Below, piece by piece: positions 48,858 to 60,945 of a stretch of 64,000 nucleotides of DNA (positions within the stretch are counted from its first letter, which is position 1; each line of letters starts with the position of its first letter). This stretch comes from Catellatospora paridis (GTDB lineage: Bacteria > Actinomycetota > Actinomycetes > Mycobacteriales > Micromonosporaceae): the NCBI RefSeq assembly GCF_009720365.1, contig NZ_ML769312.1, forward strand, positions 1,020,753 through 1,084,752. Reading direction: 5' to 3'. Below the pieces are notes generated by a model. The model saw only the letters and a list, made by a program, of their open reading frames with translations, was not told the DNA's origin and searched no databases. A program made the translations under genes and the position numbers.

Positions 48858-49694
48858 TCAGCGGGACTGACGGCGTGCCGACGCCGGAGCCTCCGAGTCG
48901 ACAGGAGGACGTCGGCGGCTCCACGAGCCGGTGATGTGCGCACGCATCGCGGCGGCGGCGCCGACCGGGTCCTTGGCCAGGATGGCGTCGTGTATGGCCT
49001 GGTGCTCGTCCAGCGTTTGGCGCATCACCGCTTCGTTGTACTCGCCGTGGTATCGCATGCTGCCGCGAGCCTTGTCGTGGATGCTGTTCACGATCGCGCG
49101 CCCGAGCCGGTTACGCGACGCGGCCATGACCATGTCGTGGAAATGCGCGTCGGCTGCGGCGAACTCCGCCACGTTGTCGATCTTCGAGCGCATGAGCTCG
49201 AGCGAGGCGCTGATACGGAGTCTGTCTTCGCCGGTGTACGAGGTCGCCGCGGCTGCGGCCATGTCCGCCTCCAGCGCCGTACGCGTGGCCACGAGCTCGT
49301 CGAGGAAGGAGAGGTTGGCGTCGTGGGCGATGATCGCGGTGAGCACGACGTCGTCGAGCAGGTTCCACTGCCGGGGATCGGTGACCTGGGTGCCCCGGCC
49401 GTGCTCGATGCGGACCAGGCCCTTCTCCTGCACCACTTTGACGGACTCGCGGATCACGGTTCGGCTGACCCCGAACTGGTCGCACAGGTCCGCCTCCGGC
49501 GGCAGGGTCGAGCCCGGGTTGAGCACGCCGCGCACGATGTCGTTGACGATCTGCTGCACGACGTTGATGCCCAGCTTGGTGCCACGAACCCGGGGCGGGA
49601 CGGCGTCGCCGACGGATGCATGGGGTATGCCGAACGGGTCAGCCAGAACCTGCCGCGTCAACGCGCCCTCCCGGAGCAGTGGTCGCCGGACCAC
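48858..49694 (-). CDS. FadR-type GntR transcriptional regulator
   Basis: A 278-residue regulator. The GntR winged helix (about residues 42-105) contains VVQQIVNDIVRGVLNPGSTL and SRTVIRESVKVVQEKGLVRI, and an FCD effector domain (about 120-255) has metal-type histidines in DAHFHDMV and a later DEHQAIHDAI. FCD regulators usually repress sugar-acid or organic-acid genes and release on binding the acid. It lies amid such genes and is the best candidate to bind the TATGACRTCATA sites, one of which (49744) is 50 bp upstream of its own start. GTG 49694 is used; a TTG at 49661 with GGGAGG ahead is a possible later start. Confidence 0.88.
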   Translation of the reverse strand: MVRRPLLREGALTRQVLADPFGIPHASVGDAVPPRVRGTKLGINVVQQIVNDIVRGVLNPGSTLPPEADLCDQFGVSRTVIRESVKVVQEKGLVRIEHGRGTQVTDPRQWNLLDDVVLTAIIAHDANLSFLDELVATRTALEADMAAAAATSYTGEDRLRISASLELMRSKIDNVAEFAAADAHFHDMVMAASRNRLGRAIVNSIHDKARGSMRYHGEYNEAVMRQTLDEHQAIHDAILAKDPVGAAAAMRAHITGSWSRRRPPVDSEAPASARRQSR

Positions 49695-49743
49695 CAGACC
49701 CGACGACGACGAGTGTACGGCACGCTGTTAAGACGTCACAGGT

Positions 49744-49755
49744 AAGATGTCATAT
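49744..49755. promoter_or_regulatory. GntR-type site d, likely autoregulatory
   Basis: AAGATGTCATAT reads ATATGACATCTT on the gntR strand, 10 of 12 bases matching site b. It lies 50 bp upstream of the regulator's start. Confidence 0.5.
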
Positions 49756-49979
49756 GTCACTGTCCCGCCTCCGTACCACGAAGATTCTCGCACGAATTGT
49801 TATGTGTGCACACCGGGTGGGGTCGCATGGTGGGACTGCGCCCTCGGCGAGCCGCAGTGTCAGCGCGCACGCCGACGGCGCGCTGCCACTGCGGACGGCC
49901 CCGAGCGGGTGCGGCGTCCTCACTACGCCGCCGCACCCGCCTGGACCAGGCCCGCGCCATGGGCGCGGGCCACCCCCGT

Positions 49980-51128
49980 TCAGCCGGCAGCCGCGAGCAG
50001 CCGCTGGCCGGCCCGCTCCGGTCGGACCCCCGGCCCGTCGAAGGACACCGTGGCGGGCCGGAGCGCACAGGCGGCGATCGCCGCCTCGTCCATGCTGATC
50101 CCCAGGCCGGGCGCATCGCCGAGGACGAACGCTCCGTTCTCGATCTGCAGGTCGATGTCGATGCCGACCGGCGGCCGCAGCACCTGGAGTTCGCTGGTGA
50201 GGTGGTTGGGCACCGACGTCGCCGCGTGCAGGAGGCCCACGGGGTTGGTGCCGATCGGGCTGACCGGCAGGTCGTAGGCGTGGGCCAGGGCCGACACCCG
50301 GAGGAAGTGGGTCACGCCCCACACCGACGCCGTCTGCACGATGTCCAGGGCACCGGCCGTCAGCAGCGGCCGGAACTGCTCCAGGCCGCTGAGGTTCTCT
50401 CCGCTGGCGACGGAGGCCCGCAGACCACGTCCGACCGCGGCATGCCCTTCGGCGTCCCACCGGCGCACGGGCTCCTCTACCCAGATGAGATCCAGGGTGC
50501 GTTCGAGCTCGGCGACGTACCGGACCGCCTGCTTGCGGCTCCAGCACTCGTTCGCGTCGAGCATCAGACCGGGCCGCGACCCGCCTCCGGCCTCGGCGAG
50601 CACCTCCTTGACCAGGGTCAGCCGGTGCCGGTCACGGTCGACGTCGAGGCCGCCCTTGAGTTTGGCCGCCCGGATGCCGCGCTCGGCGTAGACCTTGTAG
50701 GTGGCCACCAGGTCGTCGTCGTCGAGGTCGATGTCGAGGCCGGAGGCGTAGGCGGGCACCACGCGGTCGCGGCCGCCGAGCATGCGCCACAGCGGCTGGC
50801 CCGCAGCCTTGGCCTTGATGTCCCACAGCGCGGTGTCGAACGCGCCGATCGCCCCGAAGACGGCTCCGGCGTGTCCGGCCTTGAACGTCTGCCGCAGCAT
50901 CCGGTCGTACAGCGCGGTCACCGCCCGCGGGTCCTCGCCGTCGATCGCGGCGAAGATCGCGTCCAGCTCCACGTGCGGGCCCATGCCGACGCCGGTGATG
51001 CCTTCGTCGGTCGTCACCACGACGATCGGCACATCGGTGAGTCCGTCGGCGTACACGCCGTTGGCGTCACCGACGGGCCGGCCCCATTCCTGCACGGTGT
51101 TGAGGGCGCGATACCCAGTGATGCGCAT
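49980..51128 (-). CDS. enolase-superfamily sugar-acid dehydratase-like protein
   Basis: A 382-residue mandelate racemase/muconate lactonizing enzyme-fold protein. Barrel motifs are AAKLKGGLDVD (KxK), metal ligands LMLDANECW, WVEEPV and ASGENL, and DIVQTASVWGVTH with the usual dyad Asp. The strand-7 position that normally gives the catalytic His reads VSPIGTNPVGLLHAA, with Ile where His is expected, so the standard dehydratase dyad looks incomplete. By context it would be the fuconate-type dehydratase of the pathway, but that residue argues for altered chemistry. It lies 1 bp after the inner permease gene, so it is coupled to the importer operon. Confidence 0.82.
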   Translation of the reverse strand: MRITGYRALNTVQEWGRPVGDANGVYADGLTDVPIVVVTTDEGITGVGMGPHVELDAIFAAIDGEDPRAVTALYDRMLRQTFKAGHAGAVFGAIGAFDTALWDIKAKAAGQPLWRMLGGRDRVVPAYASGLDIDLDDDDLVATYKVYAERGIRAAKLKGGLDVDRDRHRLTLVKEVLAEAGGGSRPGLMLDANECWSRKQAVRYVAELERTLDLIWVEEPVRRWDAEGHAAVGRGLRASVASGENLSGLEQFRPLLTAGALDIVQTASVWGVTHFLRVSALAHAYDLPVSPIGTNPVGLLHAATSVPNHLTSELQVLRPPVGIDIDLQIENGAFVLGDAPGLGISMDEAAIAACALRPATVSFDGPGVRPERAGQRLLAAAG

Positions 51129-51129
51129 G

Positions 51130-51957
51130 TCAGCCTTTCGTCGAACCAGCGGTGACAGCGTCGGCGATCCGGCGCTGGAAGAACAGGTAGACCGCCAGTA
51201 CGGGCACGGCTGCGATCAGCACCCCCGAGGCGAACGTGGGGATGTCGGCCGAGTACTGACCGCGCAGCGACGTCACCCCGACCATGAGGGTGCGATGCTC
51301 CGCAGACGGCATCATCAGCAGTGCGATGAGCACGTCGTTCCAGCAGAACAGCGCGTTGAGCACACCTACCGACAGCAGCGCCGGCCGGCCCATCGGCAGC
51401 ATGATCCTTCGGTATACGCCGTAGGTCGTGTTGCCGTCGATGCGTGCCGCGTCGACGATCTCGGCCGGGATGGCGCTGTAGTAACTGGTCATCAGGTAGA
51501 TCGTGAACGGCAGGTACTGCGCCACGTAGGCGAGGATCAACCCCGGATAGGTGTCGACCAGCCCGGTGTCGGCCATGGTCCGCACCAGCGGCACCATGAT
51601 CACCTGGAATGGCACGAACAGCGCCGCGAGGCACCCCAGCAGTAGTGCCCGCGAGCCGCGGAACCGGAGGTGGCTCAGCGCGAACCCGGACATCGATCCG
51701 AGCAGCAGCAGCAGAGCGACGGCGCCGGCCACCACGGTGACGGAGTTGAAGAAGTAGCGTGCCGTGCCGGCGCTGGTCCAGGCGGTGGCGATGTTGTCCC
51801 AGCGCAGTGTGTCCGCGAACGCGAACCTGTCCAGGATGTAGTCACGACGGGTTTTCATCGCCGCGTTGGCGGTGAAGACCAGCGGATAGATCGTCGCGAG
51901 GGCGAGCAGCGCCATGGGTACGGCGATCAGCCACCGGCTGATTCGTGCGCCGCGCAT
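51130..51957 (-). CDS. sugar ABC importer permease, MalG type
   Basis: A 275-residue inner-membrane permease with six predicted spans. The EAA coupling region is EIVDAARIDGNTTYGVYRRIMLP (about 180-202). The N-terminus RWLIAVPMALLALATIYPL and the 'NSVTVVAGAV' segment are typical of the CUT1 second permease. ATG 51957 overlaps the TGA of the first permease by one base and follows AAGGAGG. It works with the neighbouring permease and binding protein. No ATPase gene is present in the operon, so a shared MsiK-type ATPase is assumed. Confidence 0.92.
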   Translation of the reverse strand: MRGARISRWLIAVPMALLALATIYPLVFTANAAMKTRRDYILDRFAFADTLRWDNIATAWTSAGTARYFFNSVTVVAGAVALLLLLGSMSGFALSHLRFRGSRALLLGCLAALFVPFQVIMVPLVRTMADTGLVDTYPGLILAYVAQYLPFTIYLMTSYYSAIPAEIVDAARIDGNTTYGVYRRIMLPMGRPALLSVGVLNALFCWNDVLIALLMMPSAEHRTLMVGVTSLRGQYSADIPTFASGVLIAAVPVLAVYLFFQRRIADAVTAGSTKG

Positions 51958-52919
51958 CAGTCCTCCTTGCCGGTTCGACGCAGGAAGCTGACCTGCGCGA
52001 GCCCTACGACGAGCATGACCAGGAACAGCACCGTGGAGGCCGCCGAGGCGAACGCCGGGCGGTTCATCTGGCCCTGCTGGATCCAGATGTAGTACTCCGG
52101 CAGGTAGGTCGACCCGCCCGGCCCTCCGCTGGTCATCACGTAGATCAGACCGAACATGGAGGTGAGCATGCCGATCATGGTGGTCACGAATACGAACTGG
52201 ATGGTTCGGGACAGGCCAGGAATGATCACGTGCCGGATCACCTGCGGCAGGGTCGCCCCGTCCGACCGGGCGGCGTCGAGCAGGGCGGGGTCCAGCGTCG
52301 CGAAGCCCGACAGGAACACCACCAGCGACATGCCGAACGTCGCCCAGACATGTACCCCGACGACGGTGAACATCGCGACGTTCGAGTCGCCGAGCCAGTC
52401 GACCGGGCCGAGTCCGGCCAGGCCGAGCAGGCTGTTGACCGGGCCGTCGAAGGACAGGAGCAGGTTGAAGATGGAGCCTACGATCACCGGCGAGAGCACC
52501 GCGGGAAAGAAGTAGACGCTGCGGTAGAAGCGGTGTCCGGGCACGTGCAGGTAGATGAACGTCGCCAGCATCCCGGGGATCGCGACCGCGACGGGAAGCA
52601 GCAGCACCAGCCACCCCACGTTGCGCAGCGCGCCCAGGAACAGCGGGTCGGCGAACAGCTCCGCGTAGTTGTCCAGACCGACCGCCGCCCCGTTGCGGTC
52701 GCCGTCTCCGGTGAAGGAGAAGTTGACACCGAGCAGCAGCGGCCACAGCCGGAACAGCACGATCACGAGCACGGCGGGGGCGATGAGCACGAACGGGGAC
52801 AGCCGTTCCGCGGACAGTCTGCCGGTCCGGCGTCGTCTGGGTGGCGCGGCGCCTGTCCCGTCGGCCCGCCCCGCCCGAGCGGGGCGGGCCAACAGCGGCG
52901 TGAAATCACCGAGCGGCAC
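51957..52919 (-). CDS. sugar ABC importer permease, MalF type
   Basis: A 320-residue permease with an Arg-rich cytoplasmic N-terminus (about 1-40), then six spans beginning FVLIAPAVLVIVLFRLWPLLLG. The EAA loop is ALLDAARSDGATLPQVIRHVIIP (about 213-235). It starts with GTG 52919, 6 nt after the binding-protein gene, and overlaps the next permease. CUT1 family; the substrate is inferred as a fucose-type sugar or a short oligosaccharide from context. Confidence 0.92.
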   Translation of the reverse strand: MPLGDFTPLLARPARAGRADGTGAAPPRRRRTGRLSAERLSPFVLIAPAVLVIVLFRLWPLLLGVNFSFTGDGDRNGAAVGLDNYAELFADPLFLGALRNVGWLVLLLPVAVAIPGMLATFIYLHVPGHRFYRSVYFFPAVLSPVIVGSIFNLLLSFDGPVNSLLGLAGLGPVDWLGDSNVAMFTVVGVHVWATFGMSLVVFLSGFATLDPALLDAARSDGATLPQVIRHVIIPGLSRTIQFVFVTTMIGMLTSMFGLIYVMTSGGPGGSTYLPEYYIWIQQGQMNRPAFASAASTVLFLVMLVVGLAQVSFLRRTGKED

Positions 52920-52925
52920 TGTGCG

Positions 52926-54185
52926 TCAGCTCCGGTCCGACTCGCCGAGCTGCTTGAGCGCGGCATCGACGGTGACGGAGCCGTCGAGGATCTGCTGGGA
53001 CAGCCGACCCATCAGTTCGAGGGTCTTCGACGACAGCGCCACGTGCAGCGCGGGCTTGCCGGTCTTGAGGTCGGCGACGAGCGAGGTGACGGCCGGCTCG
53101 GCGGCCTTGACGGTGGTGTCGGAGACGACCGCGCCGGCGTTGGCATAGAACGTGCTCAGGGCGTCGGTCGAGGTCAGCGAGCGCACCAGGTCGGCGGCCA
53201 GGGCCGGGTCCTTGGTCCACTTGGCGACCCCGTAGCCGATGCCACCGTCGAACGGCAGGCTGGGCACGGCGCCCTCGGCGATGACCGGTGACTTCATCAC
53301 CCCGACGTTGTCGGGGCCGAGGAACTCGTTGAAGTCCTTCCAGTGGCCGATGTCCGACATCAGGCCGATGATGTTGGTCGCCTTGCCGGACTGGAAGATC
53401 CCGAAGGCGTCGGTGAACATCGTGGTCGAGTTGCCGCCCTTGCTGTTCAGGCCGTTTGCCTCGACGTCCTTCCAGAGCTGGAAGATCTGCTTGACGTGGG
53501 GGGAGTTCCAGTCCCGTTTCCCGGCGATCCAGTCGTCGTACTCCTGCGGGGAGAGGGTGCCCGTACCGAACGCCGACAGGAAGAACTGGATGCCCGCGCC
53601 CTCCTTGTTGCCCAGCGCGAAGCAGGTGGCCTTCGTCGCCTTGGTGATGGCGGCGCAGTCGGCGGTGAACCCGCTCCAGGTGGTCGCCGGCTTCTGCGGG
53701 TCCAGCCCGGCCTTCTTGTAGAGGTCCTTGTTGAAGTAGATCGGGTGGCCCTGCAGGGTCACCGGCGAGGCGAACACCTTGCCGTCCTTGGTGAACGCGT
53801 CCCAGCCGGTCAGGCGCTGCTTGTCCGGGCTGACGTACTGGTCCAGCGGGACCAGCGCGTCGACCCGGTCACGGATCTGGCCGCCGCCGTTGAACATCAT
53901 GACGTCGGGGCCCTTGCCCGCCTGGATCGCTGCACCGAGCAGCGTGTAGTACTGGTCGAACGGCTGGGCGACGAACTCCACGGTCACGCCCGGGTGCTTC
54001 TTGGCGAAGTCGGCCTTCGCCTTCTCCACGTATGCGGTTGCGGTCTTGTCACTGGACTTCCAGTCCCACACCACGAGCTTGCCGCTCGCCGAGTTGGAGG
54101 AAGGTTCGTTGCCCGTGGCGCTTCCACAGCCCGCCAAGGCCAGCATCGCCGCGACGGCGGCCGGCCAGAGTACTCGCTGCTTCAT
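52926..54185 (-). CDS. sugar-binding lipoprotein of ABC importer
   Basis: A 419-residue family-1 extracellular solute-binding protein. Lipobox LAGC with Cys20 lies right after a short hydrophobic core. The mature N-terminus KLVVWDWKSSDKTATAYVEK, then AGKGPDVMMFNGGGQIRDRV and YFNKDLYKKAGLDPQKPATTW, is characteristic of CUT1 binding proteins. It is the first gene of the importer-enolase operon. A GTCATATGATGT element (54247) lies 62 bp upstream, related to the GntR-type sites, so the importer is probably co-regulated with the pathway. Confidence 0.93.
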   Translation of the reverse strand: MKQRVLWPAAVAAMLALAGCGSATGNEPSSNSASGKLVVWDWKSSDKTATAYVEKAKADFAKKHPGVTVEFVAQPFDQYYTLLGAAIQAGKGPDVMMFNGGGQIRDRVDALVPLDQYVSPDKQRLTGWDAFTKDGKVFASPVTLQGHPIYFNKDLYKKAGLDPQKPATTWSGFTADCAAITKATKATCFALGNKEGAGIQFFLSAFGTGTLSPQEYDDWIAGKRDWNSPHVKQIFQLWKDVEANGLNSKGGNSTTMFTDAFGIFQSGKATNIIGLMSDIGHWKDFNEFLGPDNVGVMKSPVIAEGAVPSLPFDGGIGYGVAKWTKDPALAADLVRSLTSTDALSTFYANAGAVVSDTTVKAAEPAVTSLVADLKTGKPALHVALSSKTLELMGRLSQQILDGSVTVDAALKQLGESDRS

Positions 54186-54246
54186 TGATTCTCATCTCGA
54201 GAATGGCCGGAGATGCCGGCCGTCAGCTGGAATGCAGCCAAAGCTA

Positions 54247-54259
54247 AGTCATATGATGT
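54247..54259. promoter_or_regulatory. GntR-type site e ahead of the importer
   Basis: AGTCATATGATGT shares GTCATATGAYGT with site h (34713). It lies 62 bp upstream of the binding-protein gene. Confidence 0.45.
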
Positions 54260-54349
54260 GTGATGTCAACGGAAACCTGGCGGACACAATGGCGGCACGA
54301 CGGGTCGCGCCAATTCACCTCGTGACCCACACCGTCGCAGCACGACTGT

Positions 54350-54363
54350 TGTTACCGATCACA
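54350..54363. promoter_or_regulatory. LacI-like operator
   Basis: TGTTACCGATCACA, an inverted-repeat-type site with central CG, is related to 34752, 34885 and 54470. It lies midway between the importer and GH27. Confidence 0.45.
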
Positions 54364-54459
54364 TGGTGTCGACCCGCCGCGGTCGCGTCTATCCACAACA
54401 CACAGTGCACAAACCTGTGAGCAAGCTCGGTAATCCGAAACCTTTCGGCAACGTCTTGA

Positions 54460-56355
<1,896 letters not shown>

Positions 56356-56388
56356 CCGGGAGGCAGCAGGCGCGGACCGCCGCGCGCT

Positions 56389-56402
56389 GTCATACGTCAT
56401 AT
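56389..56402. promoter_or_regulatory. GntR-type element f in a convergent region
   Basis: GTCATACGTCATAT contains two tandem TCATA-type half-sites. It lies 34 bp after the GH27 stop and not near any start codon, so a regulatory role is doubtful. Confidence 0.25.
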
Positions 56403-56412
56403 GCCGCAGTGA

Positions 56413-56445
56413 GGCGGCCGGGGGCGACATGCACCCCCGGCCGCC
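56413..56445. terminator. bidirectional terminator between GH27 and GH10
   Basis: GGCGGCCGGGGG at 56413-56424 pairs perfectly with 56434-56445 around a 9-nt loop in a convergent intergenic region. Confidence 0.75.
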
Positions 56446-56491
56446 GGCGGTCACAACACGGCCGCCATGGCCACGGAATCGTGGCACCGGT

Positions 56492-58180
<1,689 letters not shown>

Positions 58181-58300
58181 TCATGCGGTGGACAGCCCTG
58201 CGCAGCTAGATGCCGTTTCCAGACGATCTTCATTGACCCGACTTAGTCACCGCTCACCGGGCGCGAAAATTCACAGCGCGATGGATCATCGCGAGACCAC

Positions 58301-58312
58301 CGAAACTTCCGG
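58301..58312. promoter_or_regulatory. xylanase-type box 2
   Basis: CGAAACTTCCGG is closely related to box 1, 186 bp further upstream of GH10 and 18 bp beyond the end of the PaaX-type gene. Confidence 0.4.
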
Positions 58313-58329
58313 ACGTCCTTCCGAACGGC

Positions 58330-59271
58330 TCAGCTGGCGGCCATCACCGCGACGGTGTGCGCCATGATGCCGACGGCGGGCTCACCCGTGAACTGCCGGA
58401 CCACGTCCAGCACGTGTCGCTGAGCCGGCTCGGCCAGCCCGTCATAGATCTCGACGAACACCTCGCGAGCGCGCACCCGAGGCCACCCGGTCGGCAGCAG
58501 CTCCACGGGCAGCTGCGGATCGAGCAGCGGGATGTGCCGGTAAGCGTCCATGATCTCCGTCCGGGACCGGACCGCTGCGGCGCCGACGATCCGTCCACCG
58601 CGGACGCGCTGCAGCAGCGGCCTCCACTGCCGGTCGAAGGCTTCGTAGTGCTGGGCGATCGCGGCGATGTCCCACGCCTCGATCGGGTTGCGGTCGGCGG
58701 TGACCGCCAGGTCGACATGGCCTGCTCGGAAGACGGTCATCGCGCCGGGCGTGACGGCGGCCAGCCGCCCGGCGACGGTGGGGTTCCACGGATCCGGCGA
58801 GACCCAGAGCCCGTCGTACAACGGCGCGAAGCCCAGCCATCGCAGCTGGCCGCGCAACGACCGCCGTTGCGCACCGTGCTCCTGCGGCAGGGAGAAGGCC
58901 ACGAGCGTCCAGGTGCCGTCCCAGCTGCGCGCCTGCTCGGCGAACCGTGCGATCCAGGCACCCCCCGCCGACAGCTCCCCGGCGGCGTCACGGGTCAGCC
59001 GGTAGAAGCTGTGCCGCCCGTCCCGGCTGCTCTCCAACACGCCTCGGCGGCCCAGCCGACTGATGGCGGTCCGCGCCGCGCCGCTGGTGATCCCGAATTC
59101 GCCGAGCAGGGTCGTTACGGCGGATGACGGCAGCCAGGCACGCGTCGGCAGCGTGTAGTCGGCGACAAGCGTCGTCGCCAGGCCTTGCGCCGAGTTGCCC
59201 GCCTGGCGCCGCGGCAGCCGGGAACCGCCGGCCACGTCGGGGAAGATCTCTTCGATCTCGAACAGCTGCAC
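58330..59271 (-). CDS. PaaX-family transcriptional regulator
   Basis: A 313-residue PaaX-type regulator. N-terminal winged helix (about 30-95) with RAWLPSSAVTTLLGEFGITSGAARTAISRLGRRGVLE, then the central RNA-cleavage-like fold (WDGTWTLVAFSLPQEHGAQRRSLRGQLRWLGFAPLYDGLW, about 115-160) and a C-terminal domain with EVFVEIYDGLAEPA. Family members repress aromatic acid (phenylacetyl-CoA) or sugar-acid genes. Start GTG 59271 or 59274, with GGAG ahead. It is divergent from a CE1-type esterase gene whose product could release ferulate, which makes an aromatic effector plausible. A GACACTTTGGTGTC site lies in the shared region. Confidence 0.85.
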   Translation of the reverse strand: MQLFEIEEIFPDVAGGSRLPRRQAGNSAQGLATTLVADYTLPTRAWLPSSAVTTLLGEFGITSGAARTAISRLGRRGVLESSRDGRHSFYRLTRDAAGELSAGGAWIARFAEQARSWDGTWTLVAFSLPQEHGAQRRSLRGQLRWLGFAPLYDGLWVSPDPWNPTVAGRLAAVTPGAMTVFRAGHVDLAVTADRNPIEAWDIAAIAQHYEAFDRQWRPLLQRVRGGRIVGAAAVRSRTEIMDAYRHIPLLDPQLPVELLPTGWPRVRAREVFVEIYDGLAEPAQRHVLDVVRQFTGEPAVGIMAHTVAVMAAS

Positions 59272-59391
59272 CACGCGACTCCGGCGCTGAGAGGACCACG
59301 CCCCCGCGGCACGGGGTCCCGCACATGGTATGCGCGGGATGTCGGCACGCGAGGCGCCGCCGAGGTCCGACGCCATCCGGTTCCATCGATT

Positions 59392-59405
59392 GACACTTTG
59401 GTGTC
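59392..59405. promoter_or_regulatory. candidate PaaX-type operator
   Basis: GACAC-TTTG-GTGTC is a perfect inverted repeat overlapping a TTGACA -35-like box (59390-59395) in the divergent region between the PaaX-type gene and the esterase. Confidence 0.5.
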
Positions 59406-59531
59406 CTAGAGGCATCCTTCATGACACACGTCGTCGACGGAGCCCGACAACGTACGCAAGCGGGAGACCGGCACGCAGGCAGGGCAGGGCCAGGCAAGCC
59501 GACTCCCGATTGTTGCTACCGAGGAAGTGCC

Positions 59532-60848
59532 ATGAGACGAACGACCAGCCCGAGCCGGCACCGATGGGTGCTGAGCAGCCTGCTGACACTGGCCCTGACC
59601 GGCGCTGTCCTACTGGTCCCGCGCCTGGCCGAGGCAGGGCCGACAGCCGGTTGCGGCAGAACCCCGACGCTGACCAGCGGGACGCGCTCGATCCAGAGCA
59701 GCGGCCAGACCCGCAGTTACATCCTGAGCATGCCGAGCAGCTACAACAACACCCGTCCGTACCGGCTCGTCTTCGGACTGCACTGGCTGAACGGCACGGC
59801 CAACGACGTCGCCACCGGCGGAGCGGACGGGTCGGCCTGGGCCTTCTACGGGCAGAAGCAGCTGTCGAACGACGGCACGATCTTCGTCGCGCCGCAGGGC
59901 ATCAGCAACGGCTGGGCCAACACCAACGGCCGGGACGTCACCCTGATCGACGACCTGGTCAGCCTGATCCAAGGCGACCTGTGCGTGGACACGAGCCAGG
60001 TGTTCGCCATGGGCTGGAGCTACGGCGGCGCGATGAGCTACGCGCTGGCCTGCGCCCGGCCGGCCGTGTTCCGCGCGGTCGTGGTCTACTCCGGCGCCAA
60101 CCTCAGCGGCTGCAGCGGAGGCACGCAACCGGTCGCCTACTTCGGCATCCACGGCACCCACGACAGCGTGCTCAACATCTCCAGCGGACGCTCCGTGCGC
60201 GACACGTTCGTCCGCAACAACGGCTGCACCGCGCAGAGCCCACGCGAGCCGGCCCAGGGCAGCCTGACGCACATCACGACCCTCTACTCGGGGTGCCGGT
60301 CCGGCTATCCGGTCCAGTGGGCTGCCTTCGACGGCGACCACGCCCCCCACCCGGTGGACGGGTCGACAGCCACCAGCGGCACGCGTACCTGGACCTCGGC
60401 CGCGGTGAACATGTTCCTGGCCCAGTTCGCCACCACGCCGTCCCCCAGCGCCTCCCCTTCGGCCAACCCGTCGCCGAGCGGCTCTCCCTCGGCGAGCCCA
60501 GGGCCGAGCAGCCCTGCGCCGAGCAGTCCCGCTCCGTCCTCCCCCGCCCCTGGCGGCGCGTGCAGCGCTGGCTACCGGACCGTCAACTCCTGGCCCGGTG
60601 GCTTCCAGGCGGAGGTGACGGTGACCGCCGGCAGCGCCCCGATCACCGGCTGGACCGTCCAGTGGACGCTCACCAGCGGCCAGTCCATCACGCAGCTGTG
60701 GAGCGGCACCCTGTCCAGCAGCGGCCAGTCCGTCACGGTCCGCAACGTCTCTTACAACGGGTCGCTGTCGGCCGGCGCGTCGACCACCTTCGGCTTCCTT
60801 GCCGGTGGCACCCCGTCGACTCCGACGGTTGCCTGCACGAGCGCCTGA
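59532..60848 (+). CDS. secreted CE1-type (feruloyl/acetylxylan) esterase with CBM2
   Basis: A 438-residue secreted esterase. Signal peptide (about 1-35), then an alpha/beta-hydrolase domain of the polyhydroxybutyrate depolymerase/feruloyl esterase group (about 38-298). The nucleophile Ser is in MGWSYGGAMSY (about 163), Asp in GIHGTHDSVL (about 213) and His in FDGDHAPHPVDG (about 270). A Ser/Pro linker (about 300-342) joins a C-terminal CBM2 (about 343-438, with ACSAGYRTVNSWPGGF and the flanking Cys pair). It should de-esterify xylan (acetyl or ferulate). ATG 59532 follows GAGGAAG. It is divergent from the PaaX-type regulator. Confidence 0.88.
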   Translation: MRRTTSPSRHRWVLSSLLTLALTGAVLLVPRLAEAGPTAGCGRTPTLTSGTRSIQSSGQTRSYILSMPSSYNNTRPYRLVFGLHWLNGTANDVATGGADGSAWAFYGQKQLSNDGTIFVAPQGISNGWANTNGRDVTLIDDLVSLIQGDLCVDTSQVFAMGWSYGGAMSYALACARPAVFRAVVVYSGANLSGCSGGTQPVAYFGIHGTHDSVLNISSGRSVRDTFVRNNGCTAQSPREPAQGSLTHITTLYSGCRSGYPVQWAAFDGDHAPHPVDGSTATSGTRTWTSAAVNMFLAQFATTPSPSASPSANPSPSGSPSASPGPSSPAPSSPAPSSPAPGGACSAGYRTVNSWPGGFQAEVTVTAGSAPITGWTVQWTLTSGQSITQLWSGTLSSSGQSVTVRNVSYNGSLSAGASTTFGFLAGGTPSTPTVACTSA

Positions 60849-60896
60849 GGCGCCATCCGCGAGGATCAGTCCCCGCAGGACGGTGCCTGAACACCG

Positions 60897-60939
60897 GGTC
60901 GACGACCCGGCTTCGCCGAGCGATGCCGGGTCGTCGACC
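60897..60939. terminator. bidirectional 15-bp hairpin terminator
   Basis: GGTCGACGACCCGGC at 60897-60911 pairs perfectly with 60925-60939 around a 13-nt loop, between convergent esterase and GH141-like genes. Confidence 0.82.
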
Positions 60940-60945
60940 ATGTGG

